This document shows positions 54,326 to 64,000 of a DNA stretch of 64,000 nucleotides, in pieces; the stretch's first letter is position 1; every line of letters starts with the position of its first letter. Under the pieces are notes generated by a model. The model was not told the DNA's origin. It saw nothing but the letters and a program-made list of their open reading frames with translations, and made no database searches. This DNA comes from Chalara sp. BL73 (taxonomy: Eukaryota; Ascomycota; Leotiomycetes; Helotiales). The DNA lies in NCBI GenBank assembly GCA_918026815.1, contig CAKJVC010000223.1:1-64000 (forward strand). Reading direction: 5' to 3'. Made by a program: the position numbers and the translations under genes.

Positions 54326-54991
54326 AGAAGATATTCAAGAATGGAGGCCTCATTTGCCTGTTTCTCTGGCAATGAATCTACAACGAGTCAATGAGGACTT
54401 TCGTATCGGGGCGGTTTATTACACATGAAACGCTATGGGTTATGGAATGGAGGATGTCTGGTAGTTATCAAACATGATGGTATGATGGCAGCCTAGAAAT
54501 AATGGAAAGCAGGGCTTAGAGACGATTTTCTTTGGGATGGGGAGTCTTGTTGGTTGGTCTGTCTATATAAATCACTTGTGGGGTCCCTGTCAATTCGGCG
54601 GAGCCTCAATGAAGCGTTGATTATCTTGAACAAGCTCTCATGAAAGAGAATCTTTGACTCTTGTGGTAATCTTATCTGATCTAATAGATATGCCATTACT
54701 GGAGACAAGACTATTATTATTCTCGACTAACAAATTTGTGTGCAACTGCCGTCCTTTCCGCCACCCCACCCACGTGCTTACCTCGCTCGGTCAGCCTTGG
54801 CCCAAGCGCTGGGAGGTACAAGTGTTTGAGAAAGTCAACGACGACAGGATTAAAGGAATACAGCAATTTTTACTCCAGAGACTTGACGTGCAACTATGCC
54901 TCGAAGCAACTAAAATCTGCCATCAATATCCCCTCTCGGGTGTTCAGATACAATTAGGGGCAACCTTCCAAATGCCCTCCGCGCATACGCA
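54326..54991. other. 0.7 kb intergenic, YOP1 3' region and MID1 promoter
   Basis: No gene is seen between these two plus-strand genes. An out-of-frame ATG at 54971, shortly before the MID1 start, overlaps it and could act as an upstream start. Confidence 0.45.
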
Positions 54992-57034
54992 ATGCCACTT
55001 CCAAAGCTCAATCCGCTTCAGTCGCGGCTTGTGGCATCTGTTATAGCATCTACAACCCTCCTGTTGTTGTATTACGTTTTCCTGAATGCCCATTTTGCAT
55101 ATGCAGCCGAACTAGGGTCTATACAGCACGAGGATCATAACCACAACCGATTAGGAGAGCGGCCCTTCCTAGTTGTCGAAAGAGAAGACTTGGATATAAG
55201 AGATACAGGAGAGTATTCGGGATCCATACTAGGATTTAATGGAGGCATTGTTGCGAGAGCGCCGCAGACACCTACTGCGAGCGACCCGCAACCTTTATTG
55301 AACAATGTGCCCATCGCCGACAACGTAGAGCAAGGAGAAACCAGATCGTATTCCTTTCTCAAAGCGTCAGTGTTTGGTAACCTCTCTGCGCCTACAGCTG
55401 GGCTTCCTTCTTTGATACAAGCTCGAGGAATTGAAGTTGGAACCAAGGATCATGGGATACACCGGCCTATTGATTTCACGGATGATGATGAGCTGGATCC
55501 ATCATCGGAATTGAAACCCCGACAGTCAGTCTCAGGAGACGTCAGAACCGTTTACATATCTGTGAATACATGCGCTCAACCCGCACCAGTCCAAAATACC
55601 ACGATAGAACCACCTCCTCAACTTGAGCTGTATGTTTCTCTGTTCGCGAACAATACGAATCCTGGGCCCAACAGTGATTCAAGCACACAGGAACGACATG
55701 TTCTTGATCGAGGTGCAGTAATGGTGAAGGTTAATGCAACCGGTGATGTGTTCATTGGTCTCTTTGGCCAATCTACGACTGCCTATAAGAACGTTTGGAG
55801 CGCCCAAATTGCAGTATCGATTGACGGGTTCTACCACAACTTTCACAACCTCGATGACTCAAGTCTAGATTTGGCTATTGTCGATAGTGACGCTAGCGCA
55901 TCCATGTTAATAACAGGCAACCTTACAAGTGAGGATCAGAATAGTTCAGTCTATCAATCTTGGATGAAGACTTCTCCGCCTTTTGTTCTGTTTGCAAGTA
56001 ATGCAAACGACCAGTCCATATATGGACTTCAACATTCATATTGTGGTTTATCAAAGCTTGCGAGCATAAAGCCAAATAATGCGCAAAATGCGGAAAACGT
56101 AAAGGCAAGCATCACAAATATGACCTGGGGAGGAAATAATCAGCCAAGACAGCGATTCTACCTTAGTGGTTTGACGAGTAGTTCGACTTATAATGTCGTC
56201 TTAGGGATGTTTGGAAACTCCACTAATGGTGGTGATAATGTCGTTGGTGGTGGTGGCCAAATCTGGGAGATGCAGACCATCACAACACTTTCAGGTATGC
56301 AAACAAGTTCCCCTGTTCATATCAACACCTTACTAATATACACAGGTGGTAACTGCGCTCTCGTTTTTGACCTCTCGTTTTGCTCGCAAACTGCATATGC
56401 TGTACCTGTTAATCCGAATATCTTCCCCAACATCACCACCCTTTCTGCCTTCTACGATAATGCTACTCAAGCTCAGTACAAGTTCTTTGAGAAGGTTCTT
56501 GCGCAAATACCATGCGAGACCACATCATCTGCCCAGTACTCCCTCGCAAGAAAATGCGACGATTGCGCCGCTGCTTATAAGCAGTGGCTCTGTGCGGTCA
56601 CCATCCCTCGATGTACTGACTGGTCATTGAATGACATCACCAAGCCGTGGCTTCAGCAACGTAACATGCTTCAACCATTCCCAAATCGAACCATGGTTGG
56701 CGACTGGCCTCTATTGAAGGCCGCAAACCAGTCAGCGTTTCTGAGATCATCACGAAATGCAAATATTGATACCACGGTCCAACCAGGTCCCTATAACGAA
56801 GTTCTACCATGTGATGACTTGTGCTATGGCATTGTGCAGAGCTGCCCCGCATCCATGGGTTTCATGTGCCCCAGACCAGGGTCTACATCGTTCAATCATA
56901 GCTACGCAGTGACTAGCGAAAAGAAGTGCAACTATCCTGGTAATCAAGGGACAATTTCCTTGGGCCAAAGGTTGAGTGCAGCAGGTTTTAATATGCTCAT
57001 TACCCTGGTGGTCGTGGGCTGGATGTTTGTATGA
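54992..57034 (+). CDS. MID1: stretch-activated calcium channel component Mid1, two exons
   Basis: Mid1 pairs with the Cch1 channel for calcium entry under mechanical, pheromone or ER stress. The frame is open throughout as 680 codons, but a typical 51-base intron (56295-56345: GTATGC, TTACTAATA, ACACAG) lies in phase and has no stop; without it the protein has 663 residues and reads TITTLSGGNCALVFDLSFC. Landmarks: N-terminal signal/anchor helix VASVIASTTLLLLYYVFLNA, many N-glycosylation sequons (NTT, NLS, NTN, NAT, NMT, NRT), and the Cys-rich C-terminal domain (RKCDDCAAAYKQWLCAVTIP, CTDWS, PCDDLCYGIVQSCPASMGFM, KKCNYPG) that marks the family. A hydrophobic end (FNMLITLVVVGWMFV) suggests a GPI anchor or membrane tail. 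Confidence 0.93.
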   Translation: MPLPKLNPLQSRLVASVIASTTLLLLYYVFLNAHFAYAAELGSIQHEDHNHNRLGERPFLVVEREDLDIRDTGEYSGSILGFNGGIVARAPQTPTASDPQPLLNNVPIADNVEQGETRSYSFLKASVFGNLSAPTAGLPSLIQARGIEVGTKDHGIHRPIDFTDDDELDPSSELKPRQSVSGDVRTVYISVNTCAQPAPVQNTTIEPPPQLELYVSLFANNTNPGPNSDSSTQERHVLDRGAVMVKVNATGDVFIGLFGQSTTAYKNVWSAQIAVSIDGFYHNFHNLDDSSLDLAIVDSDASASMLITGNLTSEDQNSSVYQSWMKTSPPFVLFASNANDQSIYGLQHSYCGLSKLASIKPNNAQNAENVKASITNMTWGGNNQPRQRFYLSGLTSSSTYNVVLGMFGNSTNGGDNVVGGGGQIWEMQTITTLSGMQTSSPVHINTLLIYTGGNCALVFDLSFCSQTAYAVPVNPNIFPNITTLSAFYDNATQAQYKFFEKVLAQIPCETTSSAQYSLARKCDDCAAAYKQWLCAVTIPRCTDWSLNDITKPWLQQRNMLQPFPNRTMVGDWPLLKAANQSAFLRSSRNANIDTTVQPGPYNEVLPCDDLCYGIVQSCPASMGFMCPRPGSTSFNHSYAVTSEKKCNYPGNQGTISLGQRLSAAGFNMLITLVVVGWMFV

Positions 57035-59084
57035 TAATGAAGGACTCACGATACCAAGGCATAGCAGCGCGCATTAGATGGAGTTAGGGCGGAAATTTTG
57101 ATTAATAATGGATTGTGCATACAAGGTAATTGCATAAGGAGTATATCGATTTCAGCCGTTTCGGTAGTGCGAGGATTATGTATTTACTGCACTACGATAT
57201 AGATTTGGGCCATATGTTAAATGACATCACCTGTTCTCTATTATGAAGGGCACTATGGGAAGAGCTCTGAGGAGAGAATATACCTTACGTGTTCTTGTAT
57301 CCAATGACATCCGACACTGCACCTTGATATCTAGGTTACAAGCATTCATTATAACAATTCCTTGCATGCCTCGGGAAATTCAACGTTTGAAATTTAATGC
57401 TTGGGTTCGACATACATATAATTACCGTTTGACTCGGGACAAATATTCTTAGTTGAGGATATAGGTGTTGAGTGAAAACAGTCCACCCTGGCATTCCATA
57501 CTCCATATCTTTAAGAAATATGGTGGTAACGCCGAGTATGAAAGCTTCCCGTTTCAAGAAACATAACTCCGAATAATCCTGAGAGAACTACGCGGCAATG
57601 TCAGTGAATGGCGCGTGTCACAGGGATGACGGGTATGACTTGTATGGTGGGCTATATCAAGAGATTAGAAAACAACGGGCAAATTGTTTAAGAGACATCC
57701 TCTCTTCCTCCTCTACCTGTATCTTTAGTGGAGCAGGCTCACCCAATCTGAATTGTCTAATGCATCTTACAGTCCTTCGAACCTAAGTGTTATAGCTAGT
57801 CACCTTGTCGCTTTTGCATGTCATCTCTTTCGCAATATTCTTGCAAAGATGTGATGCAAAAAGCGCCAAAATCGACGAGATTGTGCATGATTAAATGAAC
57901 TGAAAAATCGCTCAGCTACAAGGCTGCACCTCTTTCCTCCAATATGCATCCAAGAACTCAGTTCGGACCAAACCTGGTCTTTAGAAAATGGCAAAGGTTG
58001 GTTTGTGTGTCAATGTACAACACTGACAGCCCCCAAAACCCGCAATGCAATATATTTCTTCTCCGTTCTTCGGACTTTGTTGTTGATACAACCCGTCCGA
58101 GACTTGCGGGCACCTGGCAGAGATGTTTTTTTTTCAACGTGACCACGCACATCTAGCAAGCTGTGCATTATTCGCACAATTGGACCAATCTAGCCTATCT
58201 TTTCAGATGCTTTTTTTCTCGCGTGCAAATAAAACGCCTAACTAGAATAGAGACGGCGTTTAGATGGTGGGTAGAGGGAACCTTAGGCTTTCAGGCTGCT
58301 AGCTTAAGGAGTTGTCTATATAGAAAACACCCTTTCCATAATCTTCATGAATCCCATATACTAGAGGGAGGACAGACTCCATTCTGCCGGTAGAGTACAA
58401 TAAACGGCAATTGGGTCCCAAGCATGACCCAAAAGTGTGAAAAGTCTTCAATATGTGGATTGTGGAGTGCAAATACTTGCAAGGTCACCGCTGCGCAAGA
58501 TCCCACTTGGGTCTTGAAGCATGATATGAAGGAGCTGTTAGATTAGTGCAAGCTCATAACTAGCAAGACGCGGCTTTCTCAGGAGGTCAGGAGGACCAGC
58601 CGTGAAGCCGTGAAAGAAAGCCTACTTTCCAACTTGGAAGATAAGTAGATAGCTAGCTGGTCGGCAGATCCGACAGTCCACAATCCTTACTGTACAGTTA
58701 CAGTAAAAGCTACGACGTCATAAAGCCAATAACGCTATAGTACATGAAGAAACAAGCTTTCACATGGCACCAGATTGGAGGTGAGCTAATGGCTCGAAAA
58801 AAAGAGGGGCCAGAACCCAGGCTGAGTCGAGACTCATGATGTGCTGTACAAAAGCGCAATTTTAATATCTGACGGCTTTTTCATGCTGCGGATGTCTCCT
58901 GAGGAGCCCAGTAAGACCGAGCACATACAATTTCGAGTCGAGGAAAACAAAAGAAAAAGGCAGGATATCAAGCAGCAATGGATATATAATTATTTCTGGT
59001 TAAAGAGACCTATATTTTCAAGTATAGTGAGTTAGAGAGAGAAAGGGAGAGAGGTCTGTGAGTGTATATCCAAGTCTGATTCAT

Positions 59085-59100
59085 GGGGGGGGGGGGGGGG
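59085..59100. repeat. poly-G homopolymer run
   Basis: Sixteen consecutive G residues lie about 1.2 kb upstream of the forkhead gene. It could form a G-quadruplex, and its length in the assembly may be wrong. Confidence 0.9.
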
Positions 59101-59423
59101 ATGATTGGCTGTAACGCGTTAACGCGTCGGGGTTCTCTTTACGCGCTTTTTTGTTTTGATTTTTCTTGCTCCTGCTTGGCACGGCGCGTTTTGGTTCTGG
59201 CCGCGTCAATTCGACCAAAGCCCGATTATACTGTAACCTCCATAGAGAATTGGCGCCCAATCACTTTCACCGACCTTGACAACTGCCAGACAGGTCCAGG
59301 TTGCCCGTGTTGCCAGTCGGAGATACATAGATGTGTTGTCTCATCACATCTCTCTCTGTTTTGATCCTACCCGTTCATTCTTCCTCTTTCCCTGCAAGAA
59401 CAGTGCCCCATTGACTTTGACAC

Positions 59424-59465
59424 CCATAACCATAGCCATAACCATATCCATATCCATATCCATAC
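59424..59465. repeat. seven tandem CCATAN hexamers
   Basis: Seven units in a row read CCATAA, CCATAG, CCATAA, then three CCATAT and CCATAC. The hexamer makes an apparent Ile/Ser/Thr repeat in one frame, which I take as an artefact. It is probably a variable microsatellite in the leader or promoter of the forkhead gene. Confidence 0.9.
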
Positions 59466-60346
59466 CGCTCCACCCTGCTCCGGCACTTCTCTTCATTCAT
59501 TCTACCAACCAACAATCAGGCTTGCTTTTCCATTGATACGCCAAGCTAAGCTGCTCGCTGACTAGCTTCGCACGGGGGATCAGCTAAATGCTAGGTTTCC
59601 AGCTATTTCCAGCATACGGGACAGCTTTCTTACATCGTTTGGGCACGTCGTCTAACCTTGCTCTCGCGCCAAGTTGTATGTGCCCACATCTTTGCCCGGC
59701 ATAAGGTATCCATATCCATTGTTTGATTCTAAAGGACGTTTTGCATGCAAAATTCTGCAACTCTACTTTGCTTCCCCGCTCAGCCCGTCTTTTATCAGCT
59801 GCTACATCTGCGCTGCCCTGGGTTGCACCGTTGGTCTGTTAGCCTTCTTCCTCTTCCCTCAGCCTCTGGCCTTGTCCCATCTGCCCCCAACCGCAGGATC
59901 CGACAGACTTTCCAACCGAACAGCCTCACCCTCACTTCTGCTACACCCCCAACATTGTTCACCTTCACCTTTACGCCGGACTGGACAGCAGGAATACGCA
60001 CCAGCCATTGAATAACTTGCAACTATATTGAAAAAAGGTCACCCTTGCTTCCTCTCAGGCTCTTCTTTGTGTGGATTCCACCTGTAATCTCGCTCCACAA
60101 TCCGATCGACGATCTTAGCCCAGCCTGAACCGACCCTTCACCCACCCGCCCAAGGTATGCATATCCCCCCCAATAACCGCCTCTTCTCTTTTACTATACT
60201 ACCTACTCACTTCTCATCTCTCGACAAAGCTAACCTCGCATCCTAAAGCACTTGACTGTCTTTGCTTTCACCCTTGAACACGTCTCGTCCGGAGCAATAC
60301 AACACTTCTTTACTAGTCGAAGCGACAGCGCGTCGCCGACTCTACA

Positions 60347-62590
60347 ATGGCGTCGACGCGTTTTACCCCTTTGGAAATCTATCAAGATCCAGCCGATGCC
60401 TGCGACCATGCACCTATGCCATCGATGCAAAGCTTCTCGAGCATTAAGAAACCATCACCACTTCGTTCTCTGAAGAATGCAAGCACGAGGAGGAACATTG
60501 TGCTTAATCCTCCACAGACGGGAGGCGTCAAGCGGTCCCCTTTAAAGTCGAATCCACAATCATCCAGCTCTCCCTTACGAGCACCATTCAGCAGCAAGCT
60601 CAACTCAATATCGATGCCACCGCCTGGAGGATCACACCATAACACCGATTCTCTTAAGAAAAAGCAACCATTGATGTCAAAGTTCAAACCACAAAAATCA
60701 CACTTTCCAATTTATCCCAATGTGGGACAGGTGGACAAGGAGAACTATACACAGCCCCTGTATCAACAATCATATGATGGATTTCCTGCAGGTAACTTTT
60801 CGTTGGAGGGATTGTACCCAAGACCAGCCCCTAAACGTACATTAATGGACGCTGCGCCAATTCAGGAGTCGAGGCCAATCAAGAGAGCTCGAGTGGAAGA
60901 AACAGCGGAGGAAGAAGAGGCATTTGACCAGCAGCAGGAGCTGCCCGCCCCGGATTCATTTCCACCACTCGTCGATGACGGAACCAAACCCTCGTATAGT
61001 TACGCGCAACTAATTGGAATGTCCATCCTCAGGGCTCCGAACCGCCGTTTAACACTAGCTCAAATCTACAAATGGATCTCGGATAGCTTTAGTTTTTATC
61101 ATGCAGCTGAAACTGGCTGGCAGAATAGTATCCGTCATAACCTTAGTCTCAACAAGGCCTTCATCAAGCAGGAGCGACCCAAAGACGACCCAGGGAAGGG
61201 CAACTATTGGGCCATCCAGCCCGGAATGGAGCATCAGTTTATCAAGGAAAAGACTACCAAGAAGGCCGGTCCTAACGAGAGTGTTTCTATTCTGTCGGCC
61301 AATCTTGCACTCAACGAGCCAGAAGGTCCGCATAAAGTCATTAAGCCAGCACAGGGAGCCCAGGATCTCCCCTTGCAGCCAGCATACGCCATTCCAGAGT
61401 CTCAACTACCCACGCATGCAGAATTGTCGTCAGACGCGACGATACCAGCATCTGACGCATTTGTTACTGACAATGAGAACGAGGAGCATTTACCATCTTC
61501 GCCACTCATTAACTCGTCGCCTCCAGCTGTTATGCACTCATCACCTCCAGTATCTCGACACATAGGCAGGCGGCAGGACACCCCGCCTCCTGTACCGCGT
61601 TTTCCCTCGTCCTCTAGAACAAGATCCCACAAAAGGAAATTTGCTTCCATGGATGACAGTGGGTATATCTCATCCTTAGATTCATCTGCGTTGCGTCCAC
61701 ATCAGCTCGGTCGTCTCTTACCCTCAGATGTTGATCGGCCAAGAATCAAACGAGGTCGTGCGGAAGAGGAGATTGCCCGGCTACGCGGCTCTTCTTATGA
61801 TAGTCCATCAAAAGGACGTGCCTTGTCAACCTTTGGAATGCCATCTTCGAGCCCCTTCCGCCGGGATCCTAAACCAACATCCACGCAGATGTTGCCACCA
61901 CTCACTCCTGCCTTGAAGCTAAAGGCTCCTTTGAAGGCGCCTCCATCAGCATCGCCCAACACGAACCTTCAACTGCATAGAGATCGTGTCCGAGAGATGG
62001 TTGGATCACCTCTTCGCTCTGTTGACATCCTTCATGATGACCTACAACCATGGGACTCATATCTTAGCGTGGATGATGCTCCATTACTTTATGACTTCTC
62101 TGGTGGATTCAACTTTCTAGATAACTCAGGTTTTCTTTCGGTTCCTGGCAATGGGTCTCCTGAGAAAAGATCGGCAAAAAGACCACGCCTAGATCGCTCC
62201 AAATCGGCCAATATCTTAGCGGATATAACAAATTCCAATACGAAGGACATTGTTACAACCCCAAAAGTCAAACTTCAACCAAGTATGGGTTCCTCGTTCT
62301 TTAATTCACCGCTCAAAGGTCTCGGCCTGTTAGGTTCGCCTAGCAAACAGCTCAACTTTGATTCTCCCAGCAAAGTTGGATCGCCATTCAACCTTGCTGC
62401 TTTTGAATTGCCTGCAGAAGATGAGTTCTTCGGTGCTGAATTCTTGTCAGAGGAGATCAATGATTTTGGTGGAATGGATATCATGCAAGGATTCCAAAAA
62501 ATTGGCGCAAATGGCCAGGCCGCAAGGTCAACACCAAAACCCGACAGTGCTAGACCGTCCTTTGCACGGAGTTTTACTAGTCGCTTTTAA
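60347..62590 (+). CDS. HCM1: forkhead transcription factor (HCM1-like)
   Basis: Fungal forkhead regulator of cell-cycle genes. The intronless frame has 747 residues from an ATG in ACAATGGCG context. The forkhead domain spans about residues 215-305: PSYSYAQLIGMSILRAPNRR, LTLAQIYKWISDSFSFYH, TGWQNSIRHNLSLNKAFIKQ (the recognition helix WQNSIRHNLSLN) and DPGKGNYWAIQPGMEHQFIK. Outside it the protein is Ser/Pro-rich and disordered, with many SP/TP sites (SPLK, TPPP, SSPSK), as expected of a CDK-regulated factor, and nuclear-localisation-like patches (RPIKRARVEE, KRPRLDRSK). The C-terminal acidic stretch (FELPAEDEFFGAEFLSEEIN) may be an activation segment (inference). HCM1 rather than FKH2 because no FHA domain precedes the forkhead; exact orthology is not proven. 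Confidence 0.9.
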   Translation: MASTRFTPLEIYQDPADACDHAPMPSMQSFSSIKKPSPLRSLKNASTRRNIVLNPPQTGGVKRSPLKSNPQSSSSPLRAPFSSKLNSISMPPPGGSHHNTDSLKKKQPLMSKFKPQKSHFPIYPNVGQVDKENYTQPLYQQSYDGFPAGNFSLEGLYPRPAPKRTLMDAAPIQESRPIKRARVEETAEEEEAFDQQQELPAPDSFPPLVDDGTKPSYSYAQLIGMSILRAPNRRLTLAQIYKWISDSFSFYHAAETGWQNSIRHNLSLNKAFIKQERPKDDPGKGNYWAIQPGMEHQFIKEKTTKKAGPNESVSILSANLALNEPEGPHKVIKPAQGAQDLPLQPAYAIPESQLPTHAELSSDATIPASDAFVTDNENEEHLPSSPLINSSPPAVMHSSPPVSRHIGRRQDTPPPVPRFPSSSRTRSHKRKFASMDDSGYISSLDSSALRPHQLGRLLPSDVDRPRIKRGRAEEEIARLRGSSYDSPSKGRALSTFGMPSSSPFRRDPKPTSTQMLPPLTPALKLKAPLKAPPSASPNTNLQLHRDRVREMVGSPLRSVDILHDDLQPWDSYLSVDDAPLLYDFSGGFNFLDNSGFLSVPGNGSPEKRSAKRPRLDRSKSANILADITNSNTKDIVTTPKVKLQPSMGSSFFNSPLKGLGLLGSPSKQLNFDSPSKVGSPFNLAAFELPAEDEFFGAEFLSEEINDFGGMDIMQGFQKIGANGQAARSTPKPDSARPSFARSFTSRF

Positions 62591-64000
62591 CCTATTGTAA
62601 GGGGAGGAACGGATAACGAATTTCTTTTTAAACGACGAACGCTACGATGTTACGAATTTGAGCCAATTTTGCCTCCCTTGCATATTAGGGAGGAATGGAT
62701 ATTTCCCAAGGGTGAAGGCAATTGAGTAAAGATTGTGAAAGAATATGTTTGCCTCGAGGCTTTGGTTGTTATGATAATGAGGTCCGGAGTATATAGGGGC
62801 TTTCTGATTGTGCGTTTTGACTATTTGTTTTGTTTATGGTCAAGTGCTGGTCCAGGATAGGGATGGTTCTACGGGGCGTTGTCTGTATAGCCTGGGAGGC
62901 ATGATTTGCTCATTCAAGAGGATATAAGACACATTATTGATAGCTGTCTTCCAAATGCAGCCCTCTTCATCCATCATATCTTCACCCTTGTGCTGTGCTA
63001 AAACCAGATCTCATCCTCGATAGTGCTTCTAGTGTTCTAGACTGTAATTGAGGCTCTTAGCCATAGCCGTCAAGTCGTACCACTATTCGCTTATTTTAAA
63101 CACGATATCATGACTTAATTAAGAGCGTTGAGGTAATGTCCTTCATACTCGTGCTCCATATTATAAGCTCCTAGTTATCTACTTCCTACATTGCTTGTCC
63201 TCACCACCAACGACATCACTTATTCCTGTGCGCATGATCGCAGCTCCATTTCGTAACCGTTTCCACATAGGAGATGAGTTATATCATATAGGCATAGACA
63301 CCCCAAAGTATGGTTTTGTCCTCCGCTCTTCCAAGTTCTGCATTTCACGAATGTCCTCCTCCCCAGAAACCATGGAACCTTCGACAAGCTAGGCTCTCGA
63401 AGCGGACATCAGAGACGTCCGTCTGATATACGACTACGATGCCAAAAGCCCAGAAGGGGAGCCCGAGAAGTGGAGATAGGAAATGTACATTCTGCCTCCG
63501 GAACCGCGGAGGTTTTTAAGGGGAAAGGAGAGTTGGAGCCGAATTGCTTTGCATGCCGAGACTTTATAGGGGCCCTGGGATGGAAGGTGGCTAAGGTCAT
63601 GTAGAGGGTAGGTGGAAGCTGGTGACACGGACAAGCTAGCTATATGGCGACACGATATAGACGAAGACATGCAAAATCACCGAAGCCCGCGCCCTTGATC
63701 AAAACCTCTCCTCGATCCACGGGCAAGCTCGGAACGTAAGTTGGAAGAAGTGAGCAGAAACTGAAAGGGGCGACCGAGGCCCTCCTCTTTACCCTCTTGC
63801 TAGCCAGAGAGCATCCGGGCAGGCTCAACAATCCTTTGCATTTTGCCCACTTCTACCCTCAGGTACGGTGGAACCCTGGACAGCACAATCTACGTTGCAA
63901 ATCCTCAGGAGCGCTCGACGTTGGACGAGACATCATGCTGGCGCCATTGTGCAAAGAAAGAATGGTTGTGATGTTAAGGGAGCTTTGTGGAATAGAGTGA
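62591..64000. other. 1.4 kb without an intact gene
   Basis: The 3' region of the forkhead gene is followed by unannotated sequence that holds a possible enzyme relic (63394-63580, listed separately). The final frame (63797-64000) ends with a stop at the window edge and shows no recognised domain. Confidence 0.45.
63394..63580 (+). pseudogene. possible relic of a phenolic-acid-decarboxylase-like enzyme
   Basis: The plus strand reads ALEADIRDVRLIYDYDAKSP followed by EGEPEKWR, an in-frame TAG, then EMYILP. From memory, fungal PAD/MoaF-like enzymes have a very similar DVHLIYDYDA...EKWRYEMW block, with Tyr at the place of the stop. Later text (GELEPNCFACRDFIGALGWK) does not follow the family, so most of the gene is gone. 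The assignment rests on one block and is tentative. Confidence 0.3.

Larger units (their letters stand above)
57035..60346. other. 3.3 kb without a protein gene; long leader of the forkhead gene
   Basis: No convincing coding sequence is seen. The last 1.3 kb, upstream of the forkhead start, is pyrimidine-rich and contains a probable 5' leader intron at 60155-60248 (GTATGC, AGCTAACC, CTAAAG). It also contains the poly-G run at 59085-59100 and the CCATAN repeat at 59424-59465. A TAACGCGTTAACGCG near 59112 carries two ACGCGT (MluI cell-cycle box) like cores, of interest for a forkhead cell-cycle gene. Confidence 0.5.

Noticed and set aside
59276..59536. Frame with Ile-Thr/Ile-Ser repeats
   Set aside because: It is produced by the CCATAN microsatellite, not by a coding gene.

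Overview
The window looks like nuclear DNA of a filamentous ascomycete (Pezizomycotina; Leotiomycetes is my guess, not shown). The evidence is many 40-100 base introns with GT...AG ends and CTAAC/CTAAT-like branch sites, protein families typical of moulds (azgA purine permease, MID1, RFX1, a forkhead regulator, DPH2, fungal aspartokinase, GH92 mannosidase), and no operon structure. Gene density is low: about 18 recognisable loci, with intergenic stretches of 2-4 kb.

Left part (0-9.4 kb): a frameshifted alpha/beta-hydrolase, an F-box-like protein on the minus strand, a six-exon drug-type MFS transporter, and a fungal member of the anhydro-sugar kinase family (AnmK / levoglucosan kinase). Centre-left (13.5-26.3 kb): a 1063-residue uncharacterised fungal protein, DPH2 (translation factor eEF2 modification), a MARVEL four-helix membrane protein, a five-exon sugar-type MFS transporter and a lysine-rich, probably nuclear protein. 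Centre (28.8-37.5 kb): a secreted-type GH92 alpha-mannosidase with seven exons, one intron of which is GC-AG, an intronless Baeyer-Villiger-type flavin monooxygenase, and a small GATA-like zinc-finger protein.

Right part (40-62.6 kb): a small transmembrane protein, a KIN17 homologue and an azgA purine permease, the last two interrupted by many single-base losses; then intact housekeeping and regulatory genes: aspartokinase (HOM3), RFX1, YOP1 (head to head with RFX1), MID1 and an HCM1-like forkhead factor.

I found no CRISPR, IS element, rRNA or convincing tRNA, and no clearly novel multi-gene system. The most noteworthy signals are: (1) in three loci (esterase, KIN17, azgA) the frame is broken almost only by one-base losses, nearly all in short homopolymers, while neighbouring genes are clean, which points to local consensus error or very recent decay; (2) the anhydro-sugar kinase with changed active-site motifs beside a transporter; (3) unusual gene structures: 7- and 9-base first exons, a GC-AG intron and a 51-base stop-free intron in MID1; (4) several coding relics in the gaps. 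All exon models were made by eye from splice motifs and family knowledge and were checked for reading-frame length; none has transcript support.
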